64,000 nt of DNA from Sphingopyxis macrogoltabida (lineage in GTDB: Bacteria > Pseudomonadota > Alphaproteobacteria > Sphingomonadales > Sphingomonadaceae). The DNA lies in assembly GCF_001314325.1 (NCBI RefSeq), contig NZ_CP009429.1:4898501-4962500 (forward strand). The letters run 5' to 3'. Of this stretch, positions 26,503-34,513 are shown piece after piece. Position numbers and translations under genes: made by a program. Each line of letters begins with the position of its first letter. The first letter of the stretch is position 1. The notes under the pieces were generated by a model. That model did not search any database. It was given only the letters and a program-made list of their open reading frames with translations, and was not told the origin of the DNA.

Positions 26503-26541
26503 TTGCCCCGATAGTCCGGTTTGTATAGTTAGTTGCAAATG
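26503..26541 (+). promoter_or_regulatory. Candidate promoter giving a leaderless transcript
   Basis: TTGCCC (26503-26508) and TATAGT (26524-26529) are spaced by 15 bases. The ATG at 26539 lies only nine bases after the -10 and has no Shine-Dalgarno. Transcription starting at or next to the ATG, a leaderless messenger, would fit. The spacing of the two boxes is shorter than ideal. Confidence 0.4.
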
Positions 26542-27081
26542 CGGTCAACCATAGCCGATCCCTTGCTTGTCCAGCTTGGCAGCCATCGCTGGCTCGTGCC
26601 GCTGCTCGCCGATCTGGCGGCCCACCGCGGCGCGCGCTTCGTCGAGCTGGTTCACCGGCTGGGACTGCCGCGCGACAGCCTGACGCGCACCCTCGACGCC
26701 GCCGCGGCGCTCGGCTGGGTGCAGCGCAACCCCGGGCACGGCCACCCGCTGCGCCCTGAGTATATCCTCACTGAGGCGGGCCAGTTCGCCGCCACGCGCG
26801 CCGCGACGATCGCCGCGGCGCAGCGCGCGATCGGCCTGCCCCCCGGGGCCGCGACGCGCTGGGGCCTGCCGCTCGTCGCCGGGATCGGCGCCGGGCACGA
26901 GCGCTTCAACGCGCTGTCGCGCCTGCTCGCCCCCGCGACGCCGCGCGCGCTGTCGCAGGGCCTAACCGCGCTCGGCAGGCATGGGCTGGTGACGCGCGAA
27001 ATCCTCGACCTGCGCCCGCCGGCGAGCTGCTATGAACTGACCGGAAGCGGGCGTTTGCTGGCGGTGGCCTGCGCGGCCTAG
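26539..27081 (+). CDS. Single-chain double HxlR-like winged-helix regulator
   Basis: 180 residues. The first half (about 10-85) reads as an HxlR winged helix: [27 protein letters not shown], then [16 protein letters not shown], then YILTEAGQF. The second half (about 105-175) repeats the plan: [24 protein letters not shown], then [18 protein letters not shown], then [10 protein letters not shown]. HxlR proteins are normally about 110-residue dimers, so this looks like a fused tandem dimer. TTG at 26533 is an alternative start. It is divergent from the VOC operon, which it may regulate. Its stop overlaps that of the convergent GMC gene (CTAG, 27078-27081). Confidence 0.75.
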   Translation: MRSTIADPLLVQLGSHRWLVPLLADLAAHRGARFVELVHRLGLPRDSLTRTLDAAAALGWVQRNPGHGHPLRPEYILTEAGQFAATRAATIAAAQRAIGLPPGAATRWGLPLVAGIGAGHERFNALSRLLAPATPRALSQGLTALGRHGLVTREILDLRPPASCYELTGSGRLLAVACAA

Positions 27082-28664
27082 GCGAGCGCCGCCCTCACGA
27101 AGTCGGCGGCGCGTTCGCCGATCATGATGCTCGGCGCGTTGGTGTTGCCGCTGACCAGCCGCGGCATGATGCTCGCGTCGGCGACCCACAGCCCGTCGAC
27201 GCCGTTCAGCTTCAGCGCCGGATCGACCACCGCATCGGCGTCGCTGCCCATCCGGCACGTGCCGACGGGGTGATAGACGGTATCGGCGCGGCTGCGGATC
27301 AGCGCGTCGAGCGCGGCATCGTCGCCCAGATCGACCGGATGGCGGTCGACCCCGGCATAGTCCGACAGTGGCGGCGCCGCAGCGATGCGGTGCATCATCC
27401 GCACCCCCGCCCGCAAGGTCGCCATGTCGCGGTCGTCGGTCAGGAAGCCCGGATCGATCAGCGGCGCCGCAGCGGCATCGGGGGACGCCAGCGTGACCGA
27501 CCCGCGGCTTTCGGGACGCAGCACGCAGGCGTGGCAGGAAAAACCATGCCCCTTCACCTTCGTCCGGCCATGGTCCTCGAGCATCGCGGGAACGAAATGA
27601 TACTGGATGTCGGGCGCGGGCAGGTCGGGGCGCGATTTCCAGAAGCCGCCCGCCTCGGCGAAGCAGGTCGTCATGATCCCGGTGCGTTTCGTCCGATGCT
27701 CGAAGATCGCCTTGACCATCCGCCAGGTGCCGCCCGTGCTGTCGCCGAACGGGTCGGTCGAGCGCGTCTCCCAGCTCGAAACATAGTCGATATGGTCCTG
27801 CAGGTTCGCGCCGACGCCGGCCCGGTCGAGCGCGACGTCGATGCCCTTGTCTTTCAGATGCGCGCCCGGCCCGATCCCCGACAGCATCAGGATTTGCGGG
27901 CTGTTGAAGGCACCCGCCGACAGGATCACGCCGCCGCGCGCGCGCAGCGTCTCGCGCTTCGCTCCCCGGCGGATGACGACGCCGGTCGCCCGGCCATCCT
28001 CGACGACGATCTTTTCGACCAGCGCGCCGGTGCGGACCGCGAAATTGCCATGCGCGCGCAGCGGCTCGACATAGGCGCGCGCCGCCGACCAGCGCTCGCC
28101 CGCTTTCTGCGTTACCTGATAGAGGCCGAAGCCTTCCTGATGGGCGCCGTTGAAATCCGGGGTGCGCGGCAGTTGCAGCGCCGCGGCGCTCTCGACGAAC
28201 CGCCGGCTGGTCACATTGGTCCAGCGCTGGTCCATGACATGGAGCGGGCCGTCGGCGCCGTGCCATTCGTCGGCGCCACGCTCGTTGCCCTCGCTGCGCC
28301 TGAAGAAGGGCAGCACGTCGGCGTAGCTCCACCCCGTCGCCCCCAGCGATGCCCACTGGTCGTAGTCGAACGCGTGGCCGCGGATATAGACCATCGCGTT
28401 GATCGCGCTCGACCCGCCGAGCCCGCGGCCGCGCGGCTGGTAGCCGATCCGGCCGTTCAGCCCGCGCTGCGGCACCGTTTCGTAGCGATAGTTGGACGTA
28501 TCGGGGATGAAGGGCATGAAGCCCGGCGTCTTGACCCGGATCGTGTCGTTCCGCCCGCCCGCCTCGACCAGGCATATGCTGCGCTCGCCGTCTTCGGCAA
28601 GCCGCCCCGCCGCCGCGCTCCCCGCGCTGCCGCCGCCGATGACGATGATGTCGAACTGATCCAT
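27078..28664 (-). CDS. GMC-family FAD oxidoreductase (choline/alcohol dehydrogenase type)
   Basis: 528 residues. N-terminal FAD-binding motif [17 protein letters not shown] near residue 6, then [20 protein letters not shown] near residue 75 (GMC signature 1) and [16 protein letters not shown] near residue 250 (signature 2). The catalytic His is in [19 protein letters not shown] near residue 462 and the partner in [15 protein letters not shown]. It oxidises a primary alcohol to aldehyde; BetA, AlkJ and PEG dehydrogenases share this architecture. The substrate cannot be told, and with no betB or betI beside it betaine synthesis is not supported. A palindrome at 28711-28725 lies 47 bases upstream of the ATG. 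Confidence 0.9.
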   Translation of the reverse strand: MDQFDIIVIGGGSAGSAAAGRLAEDGERSICLVEAGGRNDTIRVKTPGFMPFIPDTSNYRYETVPQRGLNGRIGYQPRGRGLGGSSAINAMVYIRGHAFDYDQWASLGATGWSYADVLPFFRRSEGNERGADEWHGADGPLHVMDQRWTNVTSRRFVESAAALQLPRTPDFNGAHQEGFGLYQVTQKAGERWSAARAYVEPLRAHGNFAVRTGALVEKIVVEDGRATGVVIRRGAKRETLRARGGVILSAGAFNSPQILMLSGIGPGAHLKDKGIDVALDRAGVGANLQDHIDYVSSWETRSTDPFGDSTGGTWRMVKAIFEHRTKRTGIMTTCFAEAGGFWKSRPDLPAPDIQYHFVPAMLEDHGRTKVKGHGFSCHACVLRPESRGSVTLASPDAAAAPLIDPGFLTDDRDMATLRAGVRMMHRIAAAPPLSDYAGVDRHPVDLGDDAALDALIRSRADTVYHPVGTCRMGSDADAVVDPALKLNGVDGLWVADASIMPRLVSGNTNAPSIMIGERAADFVRAALA

Positions 28665-28710
28665 GCTCCGCGCTCTCCCTCGCGCCGCCCGCCGGCGGTC
28701 GTCCGGATGC

Positions 28711-28725
28711 TTACATGAATGTCAT
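28711..28725. promoter_or_regulatory. Palindrome TTACATGAATGTCAT upstream of the GMC oxidoreductase
   Basis: The core ACATGAATGT is a 10-base near-palindrome of the TetR-operator style, in a locally AT-rich stretch 47 bases before the minus-strand GMC start. A related sequence occurs at 25465-25479. Confidence 0.35.
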
Positions 28726-28761
28726 TAGGGGGAGTGGCAAGAGCGAGATCGCATAGTTCAA

Positions 28762-28840
28762 CGTCACCCCGGACTTGATCCGGGGCCTGCCTTGTTTTGA
28801 AGAAAGAAAAGGCGGGTGCCGGGTCAAGCCCGGCATGACG
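28762..28840. repeat. Imperfect inverted repeat of the CCCGGACTTGATCCGGG family
   Basis: The left arm is CGTCACCCCGGACTTGATCC and on; the right arm ends AGCCCGGCATGACG. The arms pair imperfectly and the 19-base middle is AT-rich (TTGTTTTGAAGAAAGAAAA). Located between the GMC start and the sterol-desaturase stop. Confidence 0.7.
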
Positions 28841-28852
28841 GCAAAGGGAGAA

Positions 28853-29767
28853 TTACTCCGCCGCTTCCTCGACCGGCCGTCCCGCCGCCCAGCGTTCCTT
28901 GATCATCGCGCTCGTCGCGCGGCTGCCATCGTGGCTCCAGCCGGGCTCGCGCCACATATAGCCGAGCTTGTGCCGCCACGGCGCGTGCCAGACGTCCTTC
29001 GCGATGCCGACCCATTCGTGGACCGCAGCCCACAGGATGTTGAAGCTGCCGAGCTGCTTGACGATCCCATAGCGCACCGGCTCGTCGTCGCGTTCGGCGA
29101 CGAAGCTGCCGAACATCTTGTCCCAGATGATGAAGACCCCGGCATAGTTGGCGTCGAGGTAGCGCGGGTTGACGCCGTGATGGACGCGGTGGTGCGACGG
29201 GGTATTCATCACCGCCTCGAACCACTTGGGCAGCCGTTTGATCGCTTCGGTATGGATCCAGAACTGGTAGATGAGGTTGAGCCCGGCGCAGAAAAAGACC
29301 ATCGCGGGCGGAAAGCCGATCAGGAACAGCGGCAGGCGGAACAGGAAGGTCAGGCTGAAAAAGCCCGTCCATGTCTGCCTGAGCGCGGTCGACAGATTAT
29401 AATGCTGCGAGCTGTGGTGGATGACATGGCTCGCCCAGAACCAGCGCACGCGGTGCGCGCTGCGATGGAAGGCGTAATAGGCCAGGTCGTCGAGGAAGAA
29501 GCAGAGGATCCACGCCCACCACCAGCTTTTGAACTCGATCCCGATGTCGAACAGCCGATATTGATAAACCCAGACCGACATGCCGATCACCGCCGCCCCG
29601 ACGAGCGCGCCCGCGACCTGACTGACCGTCCCGAGCATCAGCGACGTCAGCGTGTCGCGCGTCTCGTAGCGGCTCCTGTCGCGCCGCAGCGAGAGGATCA
29701 TCTCGGCGATCAGCAGCAGGATGAAAGCGGGGACCGCATAGACGACGGGATCGGGAAGCTCAGGCAC
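28853..29767 (-). CDS. Sterol desaturase / fatty acid hydroxylase family membrane protein
   Basis: 304 residues with about four transmembrane segments. The di-iron histidine boxes are complete: FHRSAH (HX4H type), HVIHHSSQHYN (HxxHH) and SHHRVHHG (HxxHH). It is a membrane di-iron hydroxylase or desaturase acting on a lipid, sterol-like or carotenoid substrate. The start is inferred as the GTG at 29767 because the first transmembrane segment (VVYAVPAFILLLIAEMILSL) begins right after it. A longer ATG-initiated frame would lie wholly inside the neighbour's coding sequence. It overlaps the upstream gene by eight bases, so probably coupled. Confidence 0.85.
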   Translation of the reverse strand: MPELPDPVVYAVPAFILLLIAEMILSLRRDRSRYETRDTLTSLMLGTVSQVAGALVGAAVIGMSVWVYQYRLFDIGIEFKSWWWAWILCFFLDDLAYYAFHRSAHRVRWFWASHVIHHSSQHYNLSTALRQTWTGFFSLTFLFRLPLFLIGFPPAMVFFCAGLNLIYQFWIHTEAIKRLPKWFEAVMNTPSHHRVHHGVNPRYLDANYAGVFIIWDKMFGSFVAERDDEPVRYGIVKQLGSFNILWAAVHEWVGIAKDVWHAPWRHKLGYMWREPGWSHDGSRATSAMIKERWAAGRPVEEAAE

Positions 29768-30326
29768 GGTTGATTGTCCCTTCTGACGAAGGGACTGCGG
29801 CACCGGCCCGCTCCCCCGCCGCCTGAGGCGACGCGGGGCGCCGAGGGCCTCCCATTTCAGGATACTCTGTGGGAGGCCGGGCGGGGGAGCGGGCCGGTGC
29901 CGCCGCGTTCGGCTCTGCCGAACGCCCCGAAAGCGTTCGCATCCGCGATGCCCACATCCCCGCATCCTTTCCCAGTTGCAGCGTCACCGCGCCGAAGGTC
30001 TTCTCCGGCATCGTCAGCGTAAGGAAATCCTTGTCGAGCCGCCCCACGACGCTGGCGTCGACCGGCCGCGCCGCAAAGAAATTGCCGTGCGCGCGCACCA
30101 GCATCATTCGCCCCTCGGCATTGCGCACGATCGCGGCAAAGCCGGCGCGGTCGCGCGCGACCTCGACGCCATGAAACCCGGCCTCGGCCTCTTCGGCAAG
30201 GCGGATCGCATGATCGGCATCGGCGATACGCGGGTCGGCGCCGAGGCCCATCCGCTTGACCAGCCAGGCGACGAAGATCACCGCGACGAGCGATGCGCCG
30301 AGCTGGATCAAAGCGGCCTGATTCAT
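29760..30326 (-). CDS. Membrane-anchored hypothetical protein whose tail is encoded by a palindromic element
   Basis: 188 residues. One N-terminal transmembrane segment (about 5-24, ALIQLGASLVAVIFVAWLV) and a soluble body with GFAAIVRNAEGRMMLVRAHGNFFAARPVDA and LDKDFLTLTMPEKTFGAVTL. I do not recognise the family. The last 45 or so residues (about 140-184, rich in Ala, Pro, Arg, Gly) are read straight through the large inverted repeat 29798-29902 and look low-complexity. Its ATG overlaps the stop of the DUF442 gene upstream (30323-30326) and its 3' end overlaps the desaturase start, so the three form one operon. Confidence 0.7.
   Translation of the reverse strand: MNQAALIQLGASLVAVIFVAWLVKRMGLGADPRIADADHAIRLAEEAEAGFHGVEVARDRAGFAAIVRNAEGRMMLVRAHGNFFAARPVDASVVGRLDKDFLTLTMPEKTFGAVTLQLGKDAGMWASRMRTLSGRSAEPNAAAPARSPARPPTEYPEMGGPRRPASPQAAGERAGAAVPSSEGTINRA
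29798..29902. repeat. Composite inverted repeat inside a coding region
   Basis: The outer arms are 23 bases and perfect (29798-29820 with 29880-29902; core CCGGCCCGCTCCCCC). The inner arms are nine bases and perfect (GGCCTCCCA 29846-29854 with TGGGAGGCC 29870-29878). The left side carries an extra 25-base GC segment between outer and inner arms. The element lies within the 3' end of the 188-residue gene without breaking its frame. Confidence 0.9.
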
Positions 30327-30757
30327 TTTTCCCCCGCGAGCGCGTCCAGCATCGGCCGCAGCCCCGACAGATCGTAACCCGCCTTCGCCGCCGCATCGAC
30401 GATAGCGTCGACATCGTCGCCGGCGCGGGCGCGGGTCAGCGCCCAGAGGTGTGTCGAGCGCGTGCCCGAACGGCAGTAGGCGAGGATCGGTCCCGTCGCG
30501 TGCGACAATATCTTGTCGAGCGCGTCGATCTGCGCATGGCTGAACCCCGCATGGCCGACCGGGATCGCCGCATAGGCAAGTCCCTCGGCCGCGGCGGCGT
30601 GGGCGATATCGTCGCCCTGCGGCGCCGAGGGCTCTTCGCCGTCGGGACGGTTGTTGAGCACCATCGCAAAACCTTGCGCCTTGGCCTCGGCGACATCTTC
30701 GATGCCGATTTGCGGCGCGACGCTGAACTGGGCGGACAGGGGACGAAAATCGCTCAT
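30323..30757 (-). CDS. DUF442 / TIGR01244-family phosphatase- or sulfurtransferase-like protein
   Basis: 144 residues. The active loop AYCRSGTRS near residue 95 is the Cys-x5-Arg loop of the DSP/rhodanese-like DUF442 family (also found fused to the Blh beta-lactamase-like hydrolase). The start MSDFRPLSAQFSVAPQI and VLNNRPDGEEP are typical. It is a predicted cytoplasmic phosphatase or sulfur-handling protein. It heads a short coupled operon with the membrane hypothetical and the desaturase-like gene, suggesting a shared envelope or sulfur/lipid role that cannot be specified. Confidence 0.85.
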   Translation of the reverse strand: MSDFRPLSAQFSVAPQIGIEDVAEAKAQGFAMVLNNRPDGEEPSAPQGDDIAHAAAAEGLAYAAIPVGHAGFSHAQIDALDKILSHATGPILAYCRSGTRSTHLWALTRARAGDDVDAIVDAAAKAGYDLSGLRPMLDALAGEK

Positions 30758-30825
30758 GACCGCGATCTACTCCTACCGCCCGCGTGCTGACAAGCGTGAA
30801 GGTGAAGCAGCGCTTGGCGCGTGCG

Positions 30826-32601
30826 TCAGAACTGGCGGATCACGTTCAGAAACGCGTCGCCCCAAGCCTCGAGCTTCTTGCCGCCGACGCCGGGAATATC
30901 CGCCAGCGCGCTGCGCGTCGCGGGACGTTCGCTCGCCATCGCGCGCAGCACCGCATCGTGGAAGATCACATAGGGCGGCACCCCCGCCTCGGCGGCGAGT
31001 TCGCGCCGCATCGCCCGCAGCGCATCGAACAACGGATCGCCGACGGGGTTCGCCGCGGCGCGATCGGCCCGCCCCGCACGCTGCATCCGCTTCGCGGGCG
31101 GTTCGGCGATCAGCACCGGCAGTTCGCCCTTCATCGCCGCGCGGCCGGCGGGACCGAACATCAGCCCGCCATGCTCGGTGGTCGCGAGGACTTCGCGCGC
31201 GACGAGCGTGCGGACAAGCGGCTTGATCAGCCGCGCCTCCTCGCCCGCGACGATGCCGAACACCGACAGCTTGTCGTGCCCGCGCTGGGCGATGCGTTCG
31301 TCGCTCTTCCCGGTCAGCACCGCCTCGACATGCCCGGCGCCGAAGCTCTGCCCGGTGCGATAGACCGCGCTCAGCAATTTCTGCGCGAGCACCGTCGCAT
31401 CGACCTGGCGCGGCGGATCGAGGCAATTGTCGCAATTGCCGCAGCGTTCGGGCGGGGTTTCGCCGAAATGGCGAAGCAGCAGCGCGCGGCGGCATTCGAC
31501 CGTCTCGACGAGCGCGCCGAGCGCATTCAGCCGGGCCCGCTCGCCCGCGATGCGCGCCTCGGGCAGCTCGCCGAGCCGCATCCGCGCGCGCGCGAAATCC
31601 TCGGCGCCCCACAGCATCAGCGCTTCGGCAGGGTCGCCGTCGCGCCCGGCACGGCCGGTTTCCTGATAATAGCTTTCGATCGACTTCGGCAGGCCGGCGT
31701 GCGCGACGAAGCGCACGTCGGGTTTGTCGATCCCCATGCCGAAGGCGACCGTCGCGGTGACGATGCCGTCCTCCGACGCGACGAAATCATGCTGGACCTG
31801 CGCGCGCCGTTCGGGGTCGAGCCCGGCGTGATAGGCGGCGACGCTGCGCCCCGTCGCGGCGGCGAGTTTCGCCGCCATGCGCTCGGTCCCGTCGCGCGTC
31901 GGGCAATAGACGATGCCCGGCCCCGGATTGGCGGCGATGAAGTCGGTGAGCTGCTTTGCCGGACTGACCCGCGGGGTGACCCGGTAGCGGATATTCGGGC
32001 GGTCGAACCCTGCGAGCACCAACCCGTCGGCCGGGATGCCGAGCTGGATCAGGATATCATCGCGCGTGTGCCGGTCCGCCGTCGCGGTGAGCGCGAGCCG
32101 CGGGACATCGGGGAAGGCGTCGAGCAGCGGGCGAAGCAGGCGGTAATCGGGACGGAAGTCATGCCCCCATTCGGACACGCAATGCGCCTCGTCGATCGCG
32201 AACAGCGCCGGGCGCCGGGCGTCCATCAGCGACCGGAACCCCTCGCCCGTCGCACGTTCGGGCGCAATATAAAGGAGGTTGAGCTGGCCGTCGCGATACG
32301 CCTGCCGCGTGTCGGCGAAATCGGCATCGACGCTGGTCAGCGACGCGGCGCGGATCCCCGCCGCGCGCGCGCCGCGGAGCTGGTCGTGCATCAGCGCGAT
32401 CAGCGGCGACACCACGACGACGCAGCCGTCGAGCGCGACCGCGGGAAGCTGGTAGGTCAGCGACTTTCCCGCCCCGGTCGGCATCACCGCAAGCGTCCGT
32501 TCGCCCGCCATGACGCGGCCGACGACTTCCGCCTGCTTGCCGCGGAAGGCATCGAAACCGAAAGTCGATTTAAGCAGGGGGAGGAGCGCGTCGACGGGCA
32601 T
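30826..32601 (-). CDS. recQ: ATP-dependent DNA helicase RecQ
   Basis: 591 residues. A 3'-5' SF2 helicase in recombinational repair. Walker A PTGAGKS at 41-47, DEAH box IDEAHCVSEWGHDFRPDY near residue 137, VAFGMGIDKPDVRFVAH and YYQETGRAGRDG in the second RecA domain. The zinc module CRRALLLRHF plus CGNCDNC is near residues 370-395, followed by a winged helix and a C-terminal HRDC domain (about 515-591, ending IPGVGGKKLEAWGDAFLNVI). The start is taken at 32601 (MPVDALLPLLKSTFGFD). An earlier GTG at 32670 would add 23 non-conserved residues. Neither has a clear Shine-Dalgarno. Confidence 0.95.
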   Translation of the reverse strand: MPVDALLPLLKSTFGFDAFRGKQAEVVGRVMAGERTLAVMPTGAGKSLTYQLPAVALDGCVVVVSPLIALMHDQLRGARAAGIRAASLTSVDADFADTRQAYRDGQLNLLYIAPERATGEGFRSLMDARRPALFAIDEAHCVSEWGHDFRPDYRLLRPLLDAFPDVPRLALTATADRHTRDDILIQLGIPADGLVLAGFDRPNIRYRVTPRVSPAKQLTDFIAANPGPGIVYCPTRDGTERMAAKLAAATGRSVAAYHAGLDPERRAQVQHDFVASEDGIVTATVAFGMGIDKPDVRFVAHAGLPKSIESYYQETGRAGRDGDPAEALMLWGAEDFARARMRLGELPEARIAGERARLNALGALVETVECRRALLLRHFGETPPERCGNCDNCLDPPRQVDATVLAQKLLSAVYRTGQSFGAGHVEAVLTGKSDERIAQRGHDKLSVFGIVAGEEARLIKPLVRTLVAREVLATTEHGGLMFGPAGRAAMKGELPVLIAEPPAKRMQRAGRADRAAANPVGDPLFDALRAMRRELAAEAGVPPYVIFHDAVLRAMASERPATRSALADIPGVGGKKLEAWGDAFLNVIRQF

Positions 32602-32678
32602 CGGAGGGGGCGATAGGGAAGATGGCGATGCGGGGGAAGTCCCGATCTCGTCAATATTGGGAGCGAACACCCAACCTT

Positions 32679-32756
32679 GTCATCCCCGCGAAAGCGGGGA
32701 CCCAGAGCAGGCGCCGGCTGACCTCGCTCCTGGATCCCCGCTTTCGCGGGGATGAC
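32679..32756. repeat. Large inverted repeat, CCCGCGAAAGCGGG family
   Basis: Perfect 22-base arms (32679-32700 and 32735-32756) with core CCCCGCGAAAGCGGGG surround a 34-base spacer. It lies between recQ and the CPA2 antiporter stop. Almost the same arm occurs at 39654 and a variant at 15. Confidence 0.9.
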
Positions 32757-32774
32757 GAAGGTGGGCGTGATGGG

Positions 32775-34415
32775 CTAGCCCCGCGCCAGCAGCGCCCGTT
32801 CGGCCATCCGTGCCGCCGTTTCGCGTTCGGCCATCACGACATGGTCGGCACCGCGGCGGACGAGGTCGTTCACCTCCTCGTCCGAATGCGCGCGCGCGAC
32901 GATGACCAGCTTGGGATTGATCGCGCGGGCGCGGCGGACGATCGCGCCGGCCTCGACCCCCTCGGGGATCGCGATCAGCAGGGTCGAGGCGGTGTCGAGC
33001 CCGGCCTGGCGCAGCACGCTTTCGCTCGCGGCATTGCCGACGATCACCATCGCGCCCGCCGCCCCGGCGGCGGCGGCCATGTCCTTCTGGTCCTCGATCA
33101 CCGTCAGCGTCTCGCCGCGTCCGCACAGCAGTTCGCCGATATGGCTGCCGACGCGGCCAAAGCCGATCAGCACGGTGCGCGCGGGCTCGGCCGCCACCGC
33201 CTCGACATCGGCGTCGCCGTCGGCCGCGGGCGCCTCCTCCGACCGGATGCGCCGCACCGCGAGAGTGAAGAAGAGCGGGTTGAACAGGATCGACAGGATC
33301 GATCCCGCGAGGATCAGGTCGCGCGCCTCGGCCGGCATCACCTTCAATCCGACACCGAGCCCGGCGAGGATGAAGGAAAATTCGCCGATCTGCGCGAGGC
33401 TGACCGACACCGTCAGCGCGGTCTGGTTGGGGTGGCCGAAGGCGCGGACGATCGCCCATGCCGCGAGCGACTTGCCGAACACGATGATCGCGACGGTCGC
33501 GATCACCGGCCCCGGCTGCTCGACGAGCACCTTGGGGTCGAAGAGCATGCCGACCGAAACGAAGAACAGCACCGCAAAGGCGTCGCGCAGCGGCAGCGTT
33601 TCCTCGGCGGCGCGGCGGCTGAGTTGCGTCTCGCCGAGGATCATCCCCGCGAAGAAGGCGCCGAGCGCAAAGCTGACGTCGAACACCACCGCCGCGCCGA
33701 ACGCGACGCCGAGCGCGATCGCGAGCACCGCAAGGCGGAACAGCTCACGCGAACCGGTGTGCGCCACCCAGTGCAGCACCCACGGCAGGATGCGCCGCGC
33801 GACGACCAGCATGAAGGCGACGAACCCCACGACCTTGAGCGCGACGATCCCCGCCGACTGGAGCAGGCTCGCCGAGCCGCCCTCATCGCCGCGCCCGCCG
33901 AACAGTGCGGGGAGGAGGACGAGCGCGAGCACCATCGCCAGATCCTCGACGATCAGCCAGCCGACCGCGATGCGGCCCTTTTCGGTTTCGACCATGTCGC
34001 GCGCCTGCAGCGCGCGCAGCAGCACGACGGTGCTCGCGACCGACAGCGCCAGCCCGAACACGGCGCTGCCCGCAAGCGACCAGCCGAGCCACAGCCCGAG
34101 CCCGATGCCGAGGCCCGTCGCGACCGCCATCTGGACGATCGCCCCCGGCACCGCGATCTTTCGCACCGAGAGCAGGTCCTTCAACGAGAAGTGCAGTCCG
34201 ACGCCGAACATCAGCAGGATGACGCCGATCTCGGCCAGCTGCATCGCCAGCCCGGTGTCGGCGACGAAGCCGGGCGTGAACGGCCCGACCATCACCCCGG
34301 CGAGGAGATAGCCCGCGATCGGCGATATCTTCAGCCGGTGCGCGAGCGCGCCCATCAGGAAGGCGACGCCGAGGCCCGCGACCACGGTGCCGATCAGGGT
34401 GGTGTCATGCGGCAT
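32775..34415 (-). CDS. CPA2-type monovalent cation:proton antiporter with TrkA-N domain (YbaL/KefB-like)
   Basis: 546 residues. About 12 transmembrane helices (residues 5-385), including GYLLAGVMVGPFTPGF near residue 35 and ALGAFFAGMILGETQ near residue 245. After a hydrophilic linker comes a Rossmann TrkA-N domain (about 410-520, TVLIGFGRVGSHIGELL). This is the layout of KefB/KefC/YbaL potassium or sodium:proton antiporters, in which the Rossmann domain gates transport by nucleotide or glutathione binding. The ion cannot be told from sequence. The ATG at 34415 has AGGGGAAT upstream. It lies downstream of atm1 on the same strand. Confidence 0.9.
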   Translation of the reverse strand: MPHDTTLIGTVVAGLGVAFLMGALAHRLKISPIAGYLLAGVMVGPFTPGFVADTGLAMQLAEIGVILLMFGVGLHFSLKDLLSVRKIAVPGAIVQMAVATGLGIGLGLWLGWSLAGSAVFGLALSVASTVVLLRALQARDMVETEKGRIAVGWLIVEDLAMVLALVLLPALFGGRGDEGGSASLLQSAGIVALKVVGFVAFMLVVARRILPWVLHWVAHTGSRELFRLAVLAIALGVAFGAAVVFDVSFALGAFFAGMILGETQLSRRAAEETLPLRDAFAVLFFVSVGMLFDPKVLVEQPGPVIATVAIIVFGKSLAAWAIVRAFGHPNQTALTVSVSLAQIGEFSFILAGLGVGLKVMPAEARDLILAGSILSILFNPLFFTLAVRRIRSEEAPAADGDADVEAVAAEPARTVLIGFGRVGSHIGELLCGRGETLTVIEDQKDMAAAAGAAGAMVIVGNAASESVLRQAGLDTASTLLIAIPEGVEAGAIVRRARAINPKLVIVARAHSDEEVNDLVRRGADHVVMAERETAARMAERALLARG

Positions 34416-34513
34416 ATTCCCCTGCGTAAGGGGGGGAGGTGCGGGGGGTCAACCCAACCCGACCAATTTAGTTACGATTGACGGAGCGCGCCCGTCGAGC
34501 GGCGCGACGGCGA

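Noticed and set aside
32622..34481. 619-codon plus-strand frame opposite the CPA2 antiporter
   Set aside because: Highly charged low-complexity translation (Arg/Asp/His-rich), typical of an antisense frame of a membrane protein gene; the minus-strand gene is well supported.
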